Below, in pieces: positions 48,136 through 55,949 of a stretch of DNA of 55,949 nt (positions are counted from its first letter, which is position 1; each line of letters begins with the position of its first letter). Made by a program: the position numbers and the translations under genes. The notes beneath the pieces are model-generated. The model was not told the origin of the DNA, did no database searches, and worked only from the letters and a program-made list of their open reading frames with translations. Source of the DNA: Planctomycetota bacterium (GTDB lineage Bacteria; Planctomycetota; Phycisphaerae; Phycisphaerales; SM1A02); the NCBI GenBank assembly GCA_003671075.1, contig QWPT01000011.1:1-55949 (forward strand), read 5' to 3'.

Positions 48136-50064
48136 ATGCTTAAGTTGCTCCGACAGTACAACCAGTGGATCCTCGTGGTAGGCGGAACTCTTCTGCTCAT
48201 CGCGTTCCTTATGCCGTCCGCAATCCAAGGGCTCGCGCGTCAAAGCGCTGTGTCCGGCGCCCTTTGGGCGACTTACCGCGGCGGTGATGTCACCGGCGCG
48301 GACCGCGACGAGGCGCAGCAGGAACTTCGCGTCATTGAATTGATGCCGAATCAGATCCTCTCGTTCCTCGGCGCTGACAAGGACCCAGCCCATTGGTGGC
48401 TGCTGGTGCACGAGGCGACCGAGGCCGGACTCGTTGGCGGCGATGGCGATGGCGTCGCAGCTCTCGAGCAGATCGCGAGCAACGCAAAGATCGCGCCCGA
48501 ACAAGTGCTCTTCAATCTCGCCCGCGCAAGCGGCAGCAATCGCGATGTTGTTCTCGCGGCGCTCGCCAAGGTGCAGGGCGTTTCACGATTGGTCAATCTC
48601 TCGCTCAATGTCGATCGCGTAAGTGACCGTCGGCTCAAGCAATCGGTCGCGCGTTCGCTGCTGGCCGTCAGTGGCGACATGATCGTCCTCGACGCGCGCT
48701 CGAACAGTGTGATCGAAGCTGCTGCGCCGAGCGATGACCGTTTGACCGAACACCTGAAGAAGTACGCAGACACCGTTCGCCCGGCCGACGCACTCATCGG
48801 CGCGGATAAGTTTGGCTACCGCATTCCCGATCACTTCAAGGTCGAGTGGCTTTCCATCTCGAAGTCCGCCGTTGCTGCGAGCATGGCCAATTCGCCCGAG
48901 CTCACCACGCTCGCGCTCAAGAAGCGCTTTGCCCAAAATCCATCCAAGTACGGAGGAGGAGCTGGCGATGGCGCCAACTTCGCCGCGCTTGAAATCGCCG
49001 TCCGAACTGCTGTGACCGAGGAATTGGTCAAGGCCCGCATGGACGAAATCGCAAAGTTCGCCAGCGACCAGCTCGGCCTCGCCCAGCGCACGCTCAAGCG
49101 TGACGGCAGCCACTTCGTGCTTCCCGCCGAGTGGTCAACGCAGATGCCACAACTGCAAGCGCTTGCACAGACGATCGCTGCTGAGTTCAGCATCTCCGCG
49201 CCGTCGTATCAGTCGAGCGGCGAAAGCTGGATCAGCACCACCGAACTCGCAGCCATCCCCGGACTGGGCACTGCAAAGACGGCGAAGTTTGGCACGCCAC
49301 TCTCCGCTCCTCAACTTGCCGCAGTCGCCAAGGAACTTTCCACGCCCTCGATCGCCACGCCATTCCAGGTGAACATCGCGAGCCCCGCGATGATCGCTGA
49401 TGGCGGCGACGCGTACTTCTTCCGCATGATCGCCGCCGAAGCGTCGAAACAAGCCGACGACCTCGCGGCCGTGCGCGCGAATGTTGAGAAGGATCTCATC
49501 GCGCTCGATCGCTTCCAGTGGCTCGAGGCCAACAAGGACGCACTCGCTGCCGAGGCTGCCCGCGATGGCATCCGCGCCGTTGCGACCAAGTACGGAGTGA
49601 AGGTCGAGTTTGCCAAGGATGTCGCTGAGGCCAACGCACAGTTCATCCAGTACGGCATCCGCATGGGCGCTGGACTTCCGTCGCTCAACAATGATCCGAA
49701 GGCGATTGCGGCCATCATCGAGAAGGCGGCGCCGATTGCGTTTGCCGCCGATATGAGCGCGATTCCCCTTGCTGATCGCACCATCGCCGTGGCAGTTCCC
49801 GACAAGCTCTCGCTGGTGCTGATGCAGGTCACCGCGAAGACCCCGGTCACGGAGGAGAAATTCTCCGAGCTCGCAAGCGCCTTGATGGGACAGAGCGGCT
49901 CGCGCTTGGTCAATGTCACCAGCGATCCGACGCTCGCGATCGACCCGAAGTCGCTGTTCGGTTTCGATGCACTCGCGAAGCGTTATTCGTTCAAGCCGAC
50001 GCGTGAGAAGGATTCGCCCGCGATGGTCAATGAGCCCAATCCCCCGCTTGACCCCGCAACCTGA
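48136..50064 (+). CDS. PpiD/SurA-like membrane-anchored folding factor
   Basis: A 642-residue protein with a single N-terminal anchor (QWILVVGGTLLLIAFLMPSA, about residues 9-28). A long helical periplasmic part follows, similar to PpiD and SurA N-domains (VTGADRDEAQQELRVIELMP, DRRLKQSVARSLL). I do not recognise a parvulin domain, so peptidyl-prolyl isomerase activity is unlikely. The C-terminus (VVEEKFSELASALM-like) is again helical. In this topology PpiD assists release of exported proteins at the Sec translocon. A tRNA-binding protein gene follows 14 bases later. Confidence 0.65.
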   Translation: MLKLLRQYNQWILVVGGTLLLIAFLMPSAIQGLARQSAVSGALWATYRGGDVTGADRDEAQQELRVIELMPNQILSFLGADKDPAHWWLLVHEATEAGLVGGDGDGVAALEQIASNAKIAPEQVLFNLARASGSNRDVVLAALAKVQGVSRLVNLSLNVDRVSDRRLKQSVARSLLAVSGDMIVLDARSNSVIEAAAPSDDRLTEHLKKYADTVRPADALIGADKFGYRIPDHFKVEWLSISKSAVAASMANSPELTTLALKKRFAQNPSKYGGGAGDGANFAALEIAVRTAVTEELVKARMDEIAKFASDQLGLAQRTLKRDGSHFVLPAEWSTQMPQLQALAQTIAAEFSISAPSYQSSGESWISTTELAAIPGLGTAKTAKFGTPLSAPQLAAVAKELSTPSIATPFQVNIASPAMIADGGDAYFFRMIAAEASKQADDLAAVRANVEKDLIALDRFQWLEANKDALAAEAARDGIRAVATKYGVKVEFAKDVAEANAQFIQYGIRMGAGLPSLNNDPKAIAAIIEKAAPIAFAADMSAIPLADRTIAVAVPDKLSLVLMQVTAKTPVTEEKFSELASALMGQSGSRLVNVTSDPTLAIDPKSLFGFDALAKRYSFKPTREKDSPAMVNEPNPPLDPAT

Positions 50065-50078
50065 GTTCGCAGCACATC

Positions 50079-50540
50079 ATGAGCAACGAACCTCTCCCCG
50101 CGATTAAGTTCGAGGACTTCGCGAAGCTTGATCTTCGCGTTGCCACGGTGCTCAGCGCCGAGCCTCATCCCAACGCCGACAAACTCCTGAAGATCCGCCT
50201 CGACGATGGCACACCCGAAGGGCGTCAGGTCTGTGCGGGCATTCGTGCCTGGTACGACCCGGCGACGCTCGTTGGCAAGCAAGTCATCATCGTGGCCAAT
50301 CTCGAGCCGCGCCAATTGCGCGGTGAAGTGAGCCAAGGAATGATCCTCGCCGCGAGCGACCTCAAGCCGCTGGCAGAAGTTGTCGCAAACTCTGGTGACG
50401 CAACTGTTGGTGGCGCAACTGTTGGTGGCGCAACTGTTGGTGGCGCGAGGCCAGCCACCGCAAAGCCGAGCGATGACGAGCGCGATGTCGTCGTGCTCAG
50501 CGTGCAGAAGCCCGTCAAGGCTGGCTCGCGCGTCAGCTGA
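50079..50540 (+). CDS. tRNA-binding-domain protein (CsaA/MetG C-terminal type)
   Basis: A 153-residue protein made of the EMAP-II/OB-fold tRNA-binding domain: IKFEDFAKLDLRVATVLSAE, HPNADKLLKIRLDDG, VCAGIRAWYDPATLVGKQVI and VANLEPRQLRGEVSQGMILA. This is the module found at the C-terminus of bacterial methionyl-tRNA synthetase and as free CsaA. Three copies of ATVGG (15-bp units at 50401-50445) and a linker interrupt the last segment before the final strand DVVVLSVQKPVKAGSRV. No MetG gene is in the window. Confidence 0.88.
   Translation: MSNEPLPAIKFEDFAKLDLRVATVLSAEPHPNADKLLKIRLDDGTPEGRQVCAGIRAWYDPATLVGKQVIIVANLEPRQLRGEVSQGMILAASDLKPLAEVVANSGDATVGGATVGGATVGGARPATAKPSDDERDVVVLSVQKPVKAGSRVS
50401..50445. 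repeat. 15-bp in-frame tandem repeat, three copies
   Basis: CAACTGTTGGTGGCG occurs three times in a row and encodes ATVGG repeats in a loop of the tRNA-binding protein. Confidence 0.9.
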
Positions 50541-50558
50541 TGCAAATCGAAGCGAGCG

Positions 50559-51980
50559 CTAGAGCTCGTCGAGTTCGCTCGGAGCGGACGGAACCGCTGG
50601 TTTCGCGCCGGAATCAATGCGTTCCTGCCGCAAGATCTCGGCGTCGTGCATGCGCCAACCATCGCCCTCTGCGCCAACCACGAAACGCCCGTCGTATTCG
50701 TTGGTTCGATCATGCGCGTGTCCCCAGTGCGTGACTCGGCCATCGACCTGCCAACGCGCTGCAACAGTAAACGCGGGCACGCGACGCCCGCCGATCTCGA
50801 TCTCGCCTTGGCTCTCAATACGCGTTGTGATGGGACGCACGGCAACCACGCGACTCATCGCGCCGCCCTCGTCCTCCATCACCAGCGCCCGTCGCACCGA
50901 AAGATAGGTTTCCTCGAGAAGCGCGCCAGAAACGCTGCGCGCGAGTGCGTCGTAGGTCGTGCGCTCGTCGTCGTAGTCGAATGCTCGATACATGTTTCCG
51001 TGCAGGGTTTCGAAGATGGTTTGCGCGGCGGCATCGGAAACTCCCACCGGCGCGCGCGTTCCCCAGGCAAGAGTGGCCGGACCACTCGGGCGCATCACCA
51101 GCACGATCGCCGCCGCCACGAGTCCCGCGCCCAGTGCAACCCGCGGAGCACGCCGCGCCATGGCCGCCGCAACGAACGCCACCACGAAGACGCCGATCGC
51201 CATGGTTGCCCACGCAGGAACGAGCGGCTGCGCCACGGGCGGCGTCGGCACGGTGTCTAGTCGTGCATCGATTCCACCGGTCGGTCGCCGCCAAGTGAAT
51301 CCTGGTTCGGAGCGCGTAAACAGCAACTGCGAGCGCAATCCGTCGGCAGTCCACTCCGCTGCGATTTCAAGCGGCGGCTTCGACGCCAACACGCTGAGTA
51401 AATCGGGCGGATATGCGGGCCAAACGATGGAAATCTCGTTCGGCGGCGACTTCAGCGGATAGACGAGCTCGAACGAAACCTTGCGCAGCCCACGCCAACC
51501 GCTCGTGGGAAACAGCGGCAGCAGCACTTCGTCGGGATCGTTGACGGAGAGCTTGCCGACAACTGGTGCGACCGTGAGTGCGTCGATGGAAACCGGCATT
51601 TGCGCCGCGAAATAGCGAACGAGCATCGGCGACAGACGGGCGAGCTCGCTCGGATCGATGCGTTCGCTGTCCTCGCGTTCAAACACCAGCAGCCAGTCGA
51701 GGAAGACGATATTCATCGCGATTTCGGCGACAAACGCTTCGCGCTCGACGCGAAACTTGAGATCGCAGTGCGGCCCGTCTTGGGGATGGCGCGATGATTC
51801 CGCGCGATTCGTCGGCATTTCGAGCGAGTTGCGCGATGAGCCCGCAGTCGCCGTGGTAAAAACGCACAACGCTGCGGCAACCGCAACAGCAACCCACGCA
51901 GGAGCACACCATGCCAACGACCACTGCCTCCCCGCTTTCGCGCACGCTTCTCTGGGCAATCTTCGGAGGATCGTTGGCAT
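50559..51980 (-). CDS. Hypothetical exported membrane protein
   Basis: A roughly 470-residue protein with an N-terminal hydrophobic segment (WVAVAVAAALCVF), a beta-rich extracytoplasmic part, two central membrane helices (WATMAIGVFVVAFVAAAM and ALGAGLVAAAIVLVM) and a C-terminal domain (HGNMYRAFDYDDERTTYDAL... then FTVAARWQVDGRVTHWGH). Families are not recognised. Its start is unclear: ATG 51980 gives a positively charged leader; TTG 51917 with GGGGAGG nine bases upstream is the alternative. With either, its 5' end overlaps the start of the divergent M28 gene. It converges with the tRNA-binding protein gene. Confidence 0.65.
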   Translation of the reverse strand: MPTILRRLPREACAKAGRQWSLAWCAPAWVAVAVAAALCVFTTATAGSSRNSLEMPTNRAESSRHPQDGPHCDLKFRVEREAFVAEIAMNIVFLDWLLVFEREDSERIDPSELARLSPMLVRYFAAQMPVSIDALTVAPVVGKLSVNDPDEVLLPLFPTSGWRGLRKVSFELVYPLKSPPNEISIVWPAYPPDLLSVLASKPPLEIAAEWTADGLRSQLLFTRSEPGFTWRRPTGGIDARLDTVPTPPVAQPLVPAWATMAIGVFVVAFVAAAMARRAPRVALGAGLVAAAIVLVMRPSGPATLAWGTRAPVGVSDAAAQTIFETLHGNMYRAFDYDDERTTYDALARSVSGALLEETYLSVRRALVMEDEGGAMSRVVAVRPITTRIESQGEIEIGGRRVPAFTVAARWQVDGRVTHWGHAHDRTNEYDGRFVVGAEGDGWRMHDAEILRQERIDSGAKPAVPSAPSELDEL

Positions 51981-53866
51981 TCCCCGCCATTGTGGCGACT
52001 CCACGCGCGCTTGCACAGGATGCGCCCGCCGCCGCCACCGCCGCGACCACTCCGCAGATCCACAGCGTCATCGCCGCATCTGCGCCCGATGTCCAAGCCT
52101 TCAATGAGCACCTGATCATTCTTGCCAGCCCATGGATGGAGGGGCGACTCCCGGGAACCAAGGGCATGGAGCGAGCGATGGACTACATGGAGGCGCAGTT
52201 CAAGAGCGCGGGGCTCGAGCCAGCGTTCCAGCCTTCGGATAGCTCGGCGAAGAACTTCCGCCAACCATTTTCGCTCGGCGGCAAGCGCGAAGTCGTTGAG
52301 GAATCGATCAAGCTCAACTGCGCCAACGGCGAGAAAACGCTGGACGCTGGCACCGATTTCAAACTCACTTCACTCGGCACGAGCGGCAGCGGCAATGGCG
52401 TTGTCGCCTTCGTCGGCTACGGCATCGAGAACGGACCCGAAGGCTTCACCAGCTTTAGCGAAGGCCACTCGCTCGAAGGCAAGATCGCGATGGTTCTGCG
52501 CTTCGAGCCGATGGATGAGAAGGGTTCCAGCCGGTGGTCGGGCGGCGAAGGTTGGTCGGGCCGCGCTGGGTTCCAAGGAAAAATCGCGGCGATTGCCAAG
52601 CGCAATCCGTCGGCGATCATCGTGGTGAACACGCCGGGCGCGAATGATCCGCGTGTCAACAGCCTTACCGCCGGCGGTGGCGCCACCATGGCCAATGTGC
52701 CCGTGTTCATGATGTCGACCAGCGCGGCCGAGCAACTCGTCTCGCGCTGCGACGCCAAGCACTCGCTCATGGAATTGCGCAAAATCGCGGACGAGATCAA
52801 GGCCGGCCAGCCCATGAGCTTCGACCTCGGTGGTCCTGATGCGACGGTCGCCGTGGTCGGACGCACTGAGGAAAAAACGGTGAATGCCGAGAACGTCGTC
52901 GGCGTGCTTCCTGGCCGCGGCGCGCTCGCTCATGAAGTCATTGTGATCGGCGGCCATCTTGACCACCTCGGCATGGGCGACTTTGGCTCGCGCGAAGGCC
53001 CAGGCAAGCTGCATCCTGGCGCTGACGACAATGCATCGGGCGCCGCAGGAATCATCCTCCTCGCCTCCAGTCTGAAGAATGATTACGCGGCGCTTCCCGC
53101 CGAGCAGCCCCTGCGCACCGTGCTCTTTATTGGCTTCAGCGCCGAGGAAAGTGGCCTCATTGGCAGCCGCTACTACGTGGAACACCCGATCTATCCCATC
53201 AAGGACACCGTCCTGATGATGAACTTCGACATGATCGGTCGCGTGAAGAACGGACGCCTCAGTGTTACCAACTCGCCAGATGTGAACGGATTCATGGACT
53301 GGGCCCAACCGATCTACGCCAAGAGTCCGCTCACGATCATCAAGTCCGAGGGACGCGGCGGCGGCGGCAGCGATCACGCGAGCTTTCAAGCGGTGGGCGT
53401 GCCGATCCTCTTCGCCATCTGCGCAGACTTCCACGCCGACTATCACACTTCGCGCGACACCATGGATCTCATCGACCGCGAGACTTCCGTCGAGGCGGTT
53501 CATCTTTGGCACAACCTTGCGCTCAGCATGGCGCAGTTGGACAAACGCTTCACGATCGATGAAAAGTCGGGCCCGATGCGCACGCAGCCGATGAAGGTTC
53601 GCGCGGGGCTTCGCACCCGAGAGAGCGAAGACGGATCCGGTTTGGAGATCGTCGATGTGACCAAGGACGGCAGCGCCGACAAGGCGGGAATTCGCAAGGG
53701 CGACAAACTCGTCAAGTGGAACAAGATGGAAATGAAAGACCGTCAGGCGTTCGTCGATGATCTTCGCACACAAGATCCGGGCGCGAAGGTGCAGGCGGTC
53801 GTGCTGCGCGACGGCAACGAAATCACGGTCTATGTGGAGTTGCAAGCGGCGAAGGAAGGTCAGTAG
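51911..53866 (+). CDS. M28-family zinc aminopeptidase with PDZ domain
   Basis: A 651-residue secreted peptidase. A signal peptide (to about ALAQDA, residue 38) is followed by a PA-like insert (about 140-270). The M28 catalytic domain has the co-catalytic zinc ligands GGHLDHLGMG, HPGADDNASGAAG, IGFSAEESGLIGS and FDMIGR, and a last His in GGGSDHASF. A PDZ domain closes the protein (GLEIVDVTKDGSADKAGIRK). A CAGGAG ribosome binding site 7 bases before the ATG supports the start. The domain order matches planctomycete M28 peptidases that cleave N-terminal residues in the periplasm. Confidence 0.92.
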   Translation: MPTTTASPLSRTLLWAIFGGSLAFPAIVATPRALAQDAPAAATAATTPQIHSVIAASAPDVQAFNEHLIILASPWMEGRLPGTKGMERAMDYMEAQFKSAGLEPAFQPSDSSAKNFRQPFSLGGKREVVEESIKLNCANGEKTLDAGTDFKLTSLGTSGSGNGVVAFVGYGIENGPEGFTSFSEGHSLEGKIAMVLRFEPMDEKGSSRWSGGEGWSGRAGFQGKIAAIAKRNPSAIIVVNTPGANDPRVNSLTAGGGATMANVPVFMMSTSAAEQLVSRCDAKHSLMELRKIADEIKAGQPMSFDLGGPDATVAVVGRTEEKTVNAENVVGVLPGRGALAHEVIVIGGHLDHLGMGDFGSREGPGKLHPGADDNASGAAGIILLASSLKNDYAALPAEQPLRTVLFIGFSAEESGLIGSRYYVEHPIYPIKDTVLMMNFDMIGRVKNGRLSVTNSPDVNGFMDWAQPIYAKSPLTIIKSEGRGGGGSDHASFQAVGVPILFAICADFHADYHTSRDTMDLIDRETSVEAVHLWHNLALSMAQLDKRFTIDEKSGPMRTQPMKVRAGLRTRESEDGSGLEIVDVTKDGSADKAGIRKGDKLVKWNKMEMKDRQAFVDDLRTQDPGAKVQAVVLRDGNEITVYVELQAAKEGQ

Positions 53867-53873
53867 TCCGCCG

Positions 53874-54569
53874 CTACAACATGCGCAGTTCGTCGCGCAA
53901 AATCGCCGCCAACTCGTAGTTCTCCGCGACGATCGCCGCGCGCAGTCGAGCCTCGAGTTCGGATCGCTGTGCTGGCGGTAGTTGTGGAACCAGTGCGTCG
54001 CGCATGGACCGCAAAGCCACCACATCGCTGAGCATGTCAAAGCTGTCGGCGATGCCAATGGAGTCGGAGGCCTCGCGCAGTGCGCGCAATCCCGCCTCAA
54101 TCGCAATGGCGGCTTCGCGGGCGCGACCGGTCGACATCAATGTCGAGGCGGCACATCGCGTACGCAGAACGAGGACCGAGAACCTCGCTCCCTCAGCCCA
54201 CTCTCGTTCGACCGAGAGCCCGCGCTCGATCATGAGCTCCGTCCCTTGCAGGATGGAATCGGCATCGCGCCCAGCGCGCACCGGATCGCCAACGGCCAGG
54301 AATGCAACGGCGCGCTGCTGCAGCAGCCCTAATTCAAGCCGAAGTGCCGCAGACAGTTGCGCGTCAAGAGCGCGACTGCGTCCGTGAAGTATGTCGGCAA
54401 GAACACTGGCTGCGCCATCGGGCCGACCATCGCATTCCATCTGAAGAACGCCGAGTTCGATACGCACCTGCAGCAGTTCCCGCCCATCGTCACCGCGCGC
54501 AAAGCGGGCGTTGACGCGCCCCCGCTCGAACTCGAAGTCGTGAAGGAAATCGGTGAGGTCAAGTGTCAT
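53874..54569 (-). CDS. UVR-domain protein with helical repeats
   Basis: A 231-residue protein. Its C-terminal 40 residues form a UvrB/UvrC (UVR) motif: [20 protein letters not shown] followed by ILRDEL. The middle is helical, with TPR-like pairs ([40 protein letters not shown]). The first 45 residues have a short beta-type segment ([20 protein letters not shown]). UVR motifs mediate contacts in UvrB-UvrC and in McsA/ClpC. The binding partner is unknown. Its gene converges with the M28 gene and diverges from the sigma factor gene. Confidence 0.75.
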   Translation of the reverse strand: MTLDLTDFLHDFEFERGRVNARFARGDDGRELLQVRIELGVLQMECDGRPDGAASVLADILHGRSRALDAQLSAALRLELGLLQQRAVAFLAVGDPVRAGRDADSILQGTELMIERGLSVEREWAEGARFSVLVLRTRCAASTLMSTGRAREAAIAIEAGLRALREASDSIGIADSFDMLSDVVALRSMRDALVPQLPPAQRSELEARLRAAIVAENYELAAILRDELRML

Positions 54570-54962
54570 AGTGGATTCTTAACCGATTCATCGACCTTCC
54601 CAAACGGAAAGTTCGGTCCACTTGGCATGATCCAACATGATCTGCCGCAAGTGGCTGTGTATGCTTTCAAGAGTTGGCAGGGCCGTGCCGACAGCCATGC
54701 GGAGGTTGTGATCCGAGGTCAGTTCGCAGTGTGTTTCGATGGTTCGCCATCGCAACGCAAAGTGCGTGAGAGTCCCGCCCACAGGGAAGTGCGGCGATCG
54801 AGGGAGCAAGCAAGGACGAAGCGCATGATGCGCGGTCGGCCTTCGTGGCGTTGTGTCGTTGACGCCCACGGCTTTCTCGCGCTACGGGGACTTTTACTCG
54901 CTTTGAAAGACTGCAAGCTGACGCGGAGCACCAGTAGTTCGCACTCTGTTCGCGAGGATTCA
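54570..54962 (+). other. Leader region upstream of the sigma factor gene
   Basis: 393 bases without a convincing gene. A UUCG tetraloop hairpin (CGATGG-TTCG-CCATCG, 54737-54752) is the only clear structure. The sigma gene has a GAGGA ribosome binding site and no adjacent TANNNT, so a long 5' leader from a promoter within this region is likely. Confidence 0.4.
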
Positions 54963-55895
54963 ATGGGTCGTTCGTCACTTCAATCAGACCTTCACCTCTA
55001 TCTCAAGCAGATCAACGAGGTTCCGCTTCTGAACGCAGAAGAGGAGAAGGTTCTGGGCTGGTGCATCATCAATGACAACGACTCGGCCGCCAAGGACCGA
55101 ATGATCCGGGCGAACCTACGCCTGGTGATCTCCATCGCAAAAAACTATGTCAACCGCGGCCTTTCGCTGGCGGATTTGATCGAGGAAGGCAACATCGGGC
55201 TTATCCGCGCGGTCGAGGGTTTCGATCCGGCGCAGGGTGCTCGCTTCTCGACCTACGCGTCGTGGTGGATCAAGCAGGCGATCAAGCGCACGCTGATCAA
55301 CGCGGTGCAGCCGATCCACATCCCGGCGTACATGATCGAACTCATCGCGCGTTGGAAGGATTCTTCGCGCCGGCTTGAGGAACAGTTCGGTCGACCGGCC
55401 ACTCTAGAAGAGCTCGCCAGCGACCTGCAGATTCCCATTCGCAAGCTCAATGTGGTGCGCCGCGCCGTGCGCGCTTACAACGCGCCCAACCAGTCACCTA
55501 CGGGCGATACTGGCGAAGGCGTCGAGTTGCACGAGTTCTTCGCCGACCATCGCCAGACCAAGCCCGAAGAGTCGGTCACTCGACGCGAGGAGTTTCGGCT
55601 GGTGCTGCAGCTTCTCGAGGAAATCGACGAGCGCGATGCCCGCGTCATCCGCCTGCGCTACGGCCTCGAGGGCAAGGAACCGCTCACGCTGAAGCAGATC
55701 GGCCACGAGGTCGGGCTCACCCGCGAGCGCGTGCGCCAGATCGAAGTCGAAGCGTTGCGGCGCCTGCAGCAGAAGATCACCGATGAAAGACCACTGCGTT
55801 TCCTGCGGCAAATGATGCAGGAACGCACCGAAGAGCCGCGACCGACGCCGCCAAGAATCATCCCGATTCAGCGCCGCGATGCTCGAACCGGTTAA
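54963..55895 (+). CDS. RpoD-like sigma-70 family factor
   Basis: A 310-residue sigma factor with regions 1.2 ([19 protein letters not shown]), 2 ([38 protein letters not shown]), 3 (a [16 protein letters not shown] stretch) and 4 ([20 protein letters not shown] and [19 protein letters not shown]). Region 1.1 is absent, as in many non-proteobacterial primary and group 2 sigmas. Whether it is the housekeeping sigma cannot be settled; a candidate for recognising the extended TANNNT hexamers found here. Proline-rich tail. The start is ATG 54963 with GAGGA five bases upstream. Confidence 0.92.
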   Translation: MGRSSLQSDLHLYLKQINEVPLLNAEEEKVLGWCIINDNDSAAKDRMIRANLRLVISIAKNYVNRGLSLADLIEEGNIGLIRAVEGFDPAQGARFSTYASWWIKQAIKRTLINAVQPIHIPAYMIELIARWKDSSRRLEEQFGRPATLEELASDLQIPIRKLNVVRRAVRAYNAPNQSPTGDTGEGVELHEFFADHRQTKPEESVTRREEFRLVLQLLEEIDERDARVIRLRYGLEGKEPLTLKQIGHEVGLTRERVRQIEVEALRRLQQKITDERPLRFLRQMMQERTEEPRPTPPRIIPIQRRDARTG

Positions 55896-55949
55896 CGCAA
55901 GCGCATAGGAAACCGAGACACGCCGACGGCGGCGCTCGGCAACAACAAA
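55896..55949. other. Window end
   Basis: The final 54 bases after the sigma factor stop hold no recognisable feature. Confidence 0.3.

Noticed and set aside
54588-54869. Minus-strand frame of 93 codons upstream of the sigma gene
   Set aside because: No ribosome binding site, promoter hexamer or recognisable sequence; composition resembles non-coding leader.

Overview
This is a high-GC bacterial chromosome segment with about 54 protein genes, two tRNA-Glu genes and at least two candidate non-coding RNAs. The gene set suggests a Gram-negative-type cell with an outer membrane: LpxA, OmpH/Skp-like, NagZ, lipoproteins, MraZ, CsrA and a RpoD-like sigma factor. The mixture of CsrA, a GH10-like TIM-barrel protein, DUF2752, AsmA-like and HEAT-type lipoproteins, in short operons, fits Planctomycetota, most likely a Phycisphaerae-type lineage. 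That placement is inference. I see no phage, transposase, integrase or CRISPR array; the segment reads as core chromosome.

Layout. 1-2029 (minus): an edge fragment, a ComEA-like helix-hairpin-helix protein and a GH10-like barrel. 2163-6646 (plus): purC-folD, a TlpA-like thioredoxin and a DadA-like oxidase. 6734-9704 (minus): ROK kinase, hutG and an AsmA-like protein. 9783-11971 (plus): folE and glyQS. 12000-12480: a structured intergenic region with two minus-strand terminators. 12485-21804 (minus): astD, astA, an AstC-like aminotransferase, an M20 peptidase, dapF, an M48 protease and a lipoprotein. 21887-22564 (plus): nfu-type protein and csrA. 22719-23408 (minus): mraZ and a 47-residue gene. 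23630-25417 (plus): flavin reductase-like protein and amidohydrolase. 25363-28304 (minus): DUF2752, two lipoproteins and a glycosyltransferase-like protein. 28363-29382 (plus): M19 dipeptidase. 29384-33536 (minus): a MinD-like remnant, a ParA-glycogen-binding-domain fusion, aroB and a small membrane protein. 33600-34880: two tRNA-Glu genes around doxX and a TM2-like gene. 34967-40884 (plus): nucleosidase-NadD fusion, rimO, nagZ, lepA. 41024-42455 (minus): ompH and lipB. 42498-50540 (plus): lpxA, an MBL-fold protein, a hypothetical protein, purF, rpsD, a PpiD/SurA-like protein and a tRNA-binding protein. 50559-55895: a membrane protein (minus), M28 peptidase (plus), UVR-domain protein (minus) and a sigma factor (plus).

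Expression signals are distinctive. About nineteen first-in-operon genes have a TANNNT hexamer only 5-11 bases before the start codon and no Shine-Dalgarno sequence, which implies leaderless mRNAs. Downstream genes usually couple through ATGA or GTGA overlaps, and a minority (folD, csrA, the 47-residue gene, tlpA-like, M28) have good ribosome binding sites. The two tRNA genes have ordinary -35/-10 promoters. The tetranucleotide ACGT is almost absent (about ten copies seen by eye), and short in-frame tandem repeats recur in at least eight genes.

By function, the window covers purine synthesis (purC, purF, folD), folate/pterin (folE), NAD (nadD domain), lipoate (lipB), shikimate (aroB), lysine/peptidoglycan (dapF, nagZ), lipid A (lpxA), amino-acid catabolism (ast genes, hutG, DadA-like), and translation (glyQS, rpsD, rimO, lepA, tRNA-Glu). 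The most unusual proteins are the ParA-CBM48 fusion and the phosphorylase-NadD fusion.
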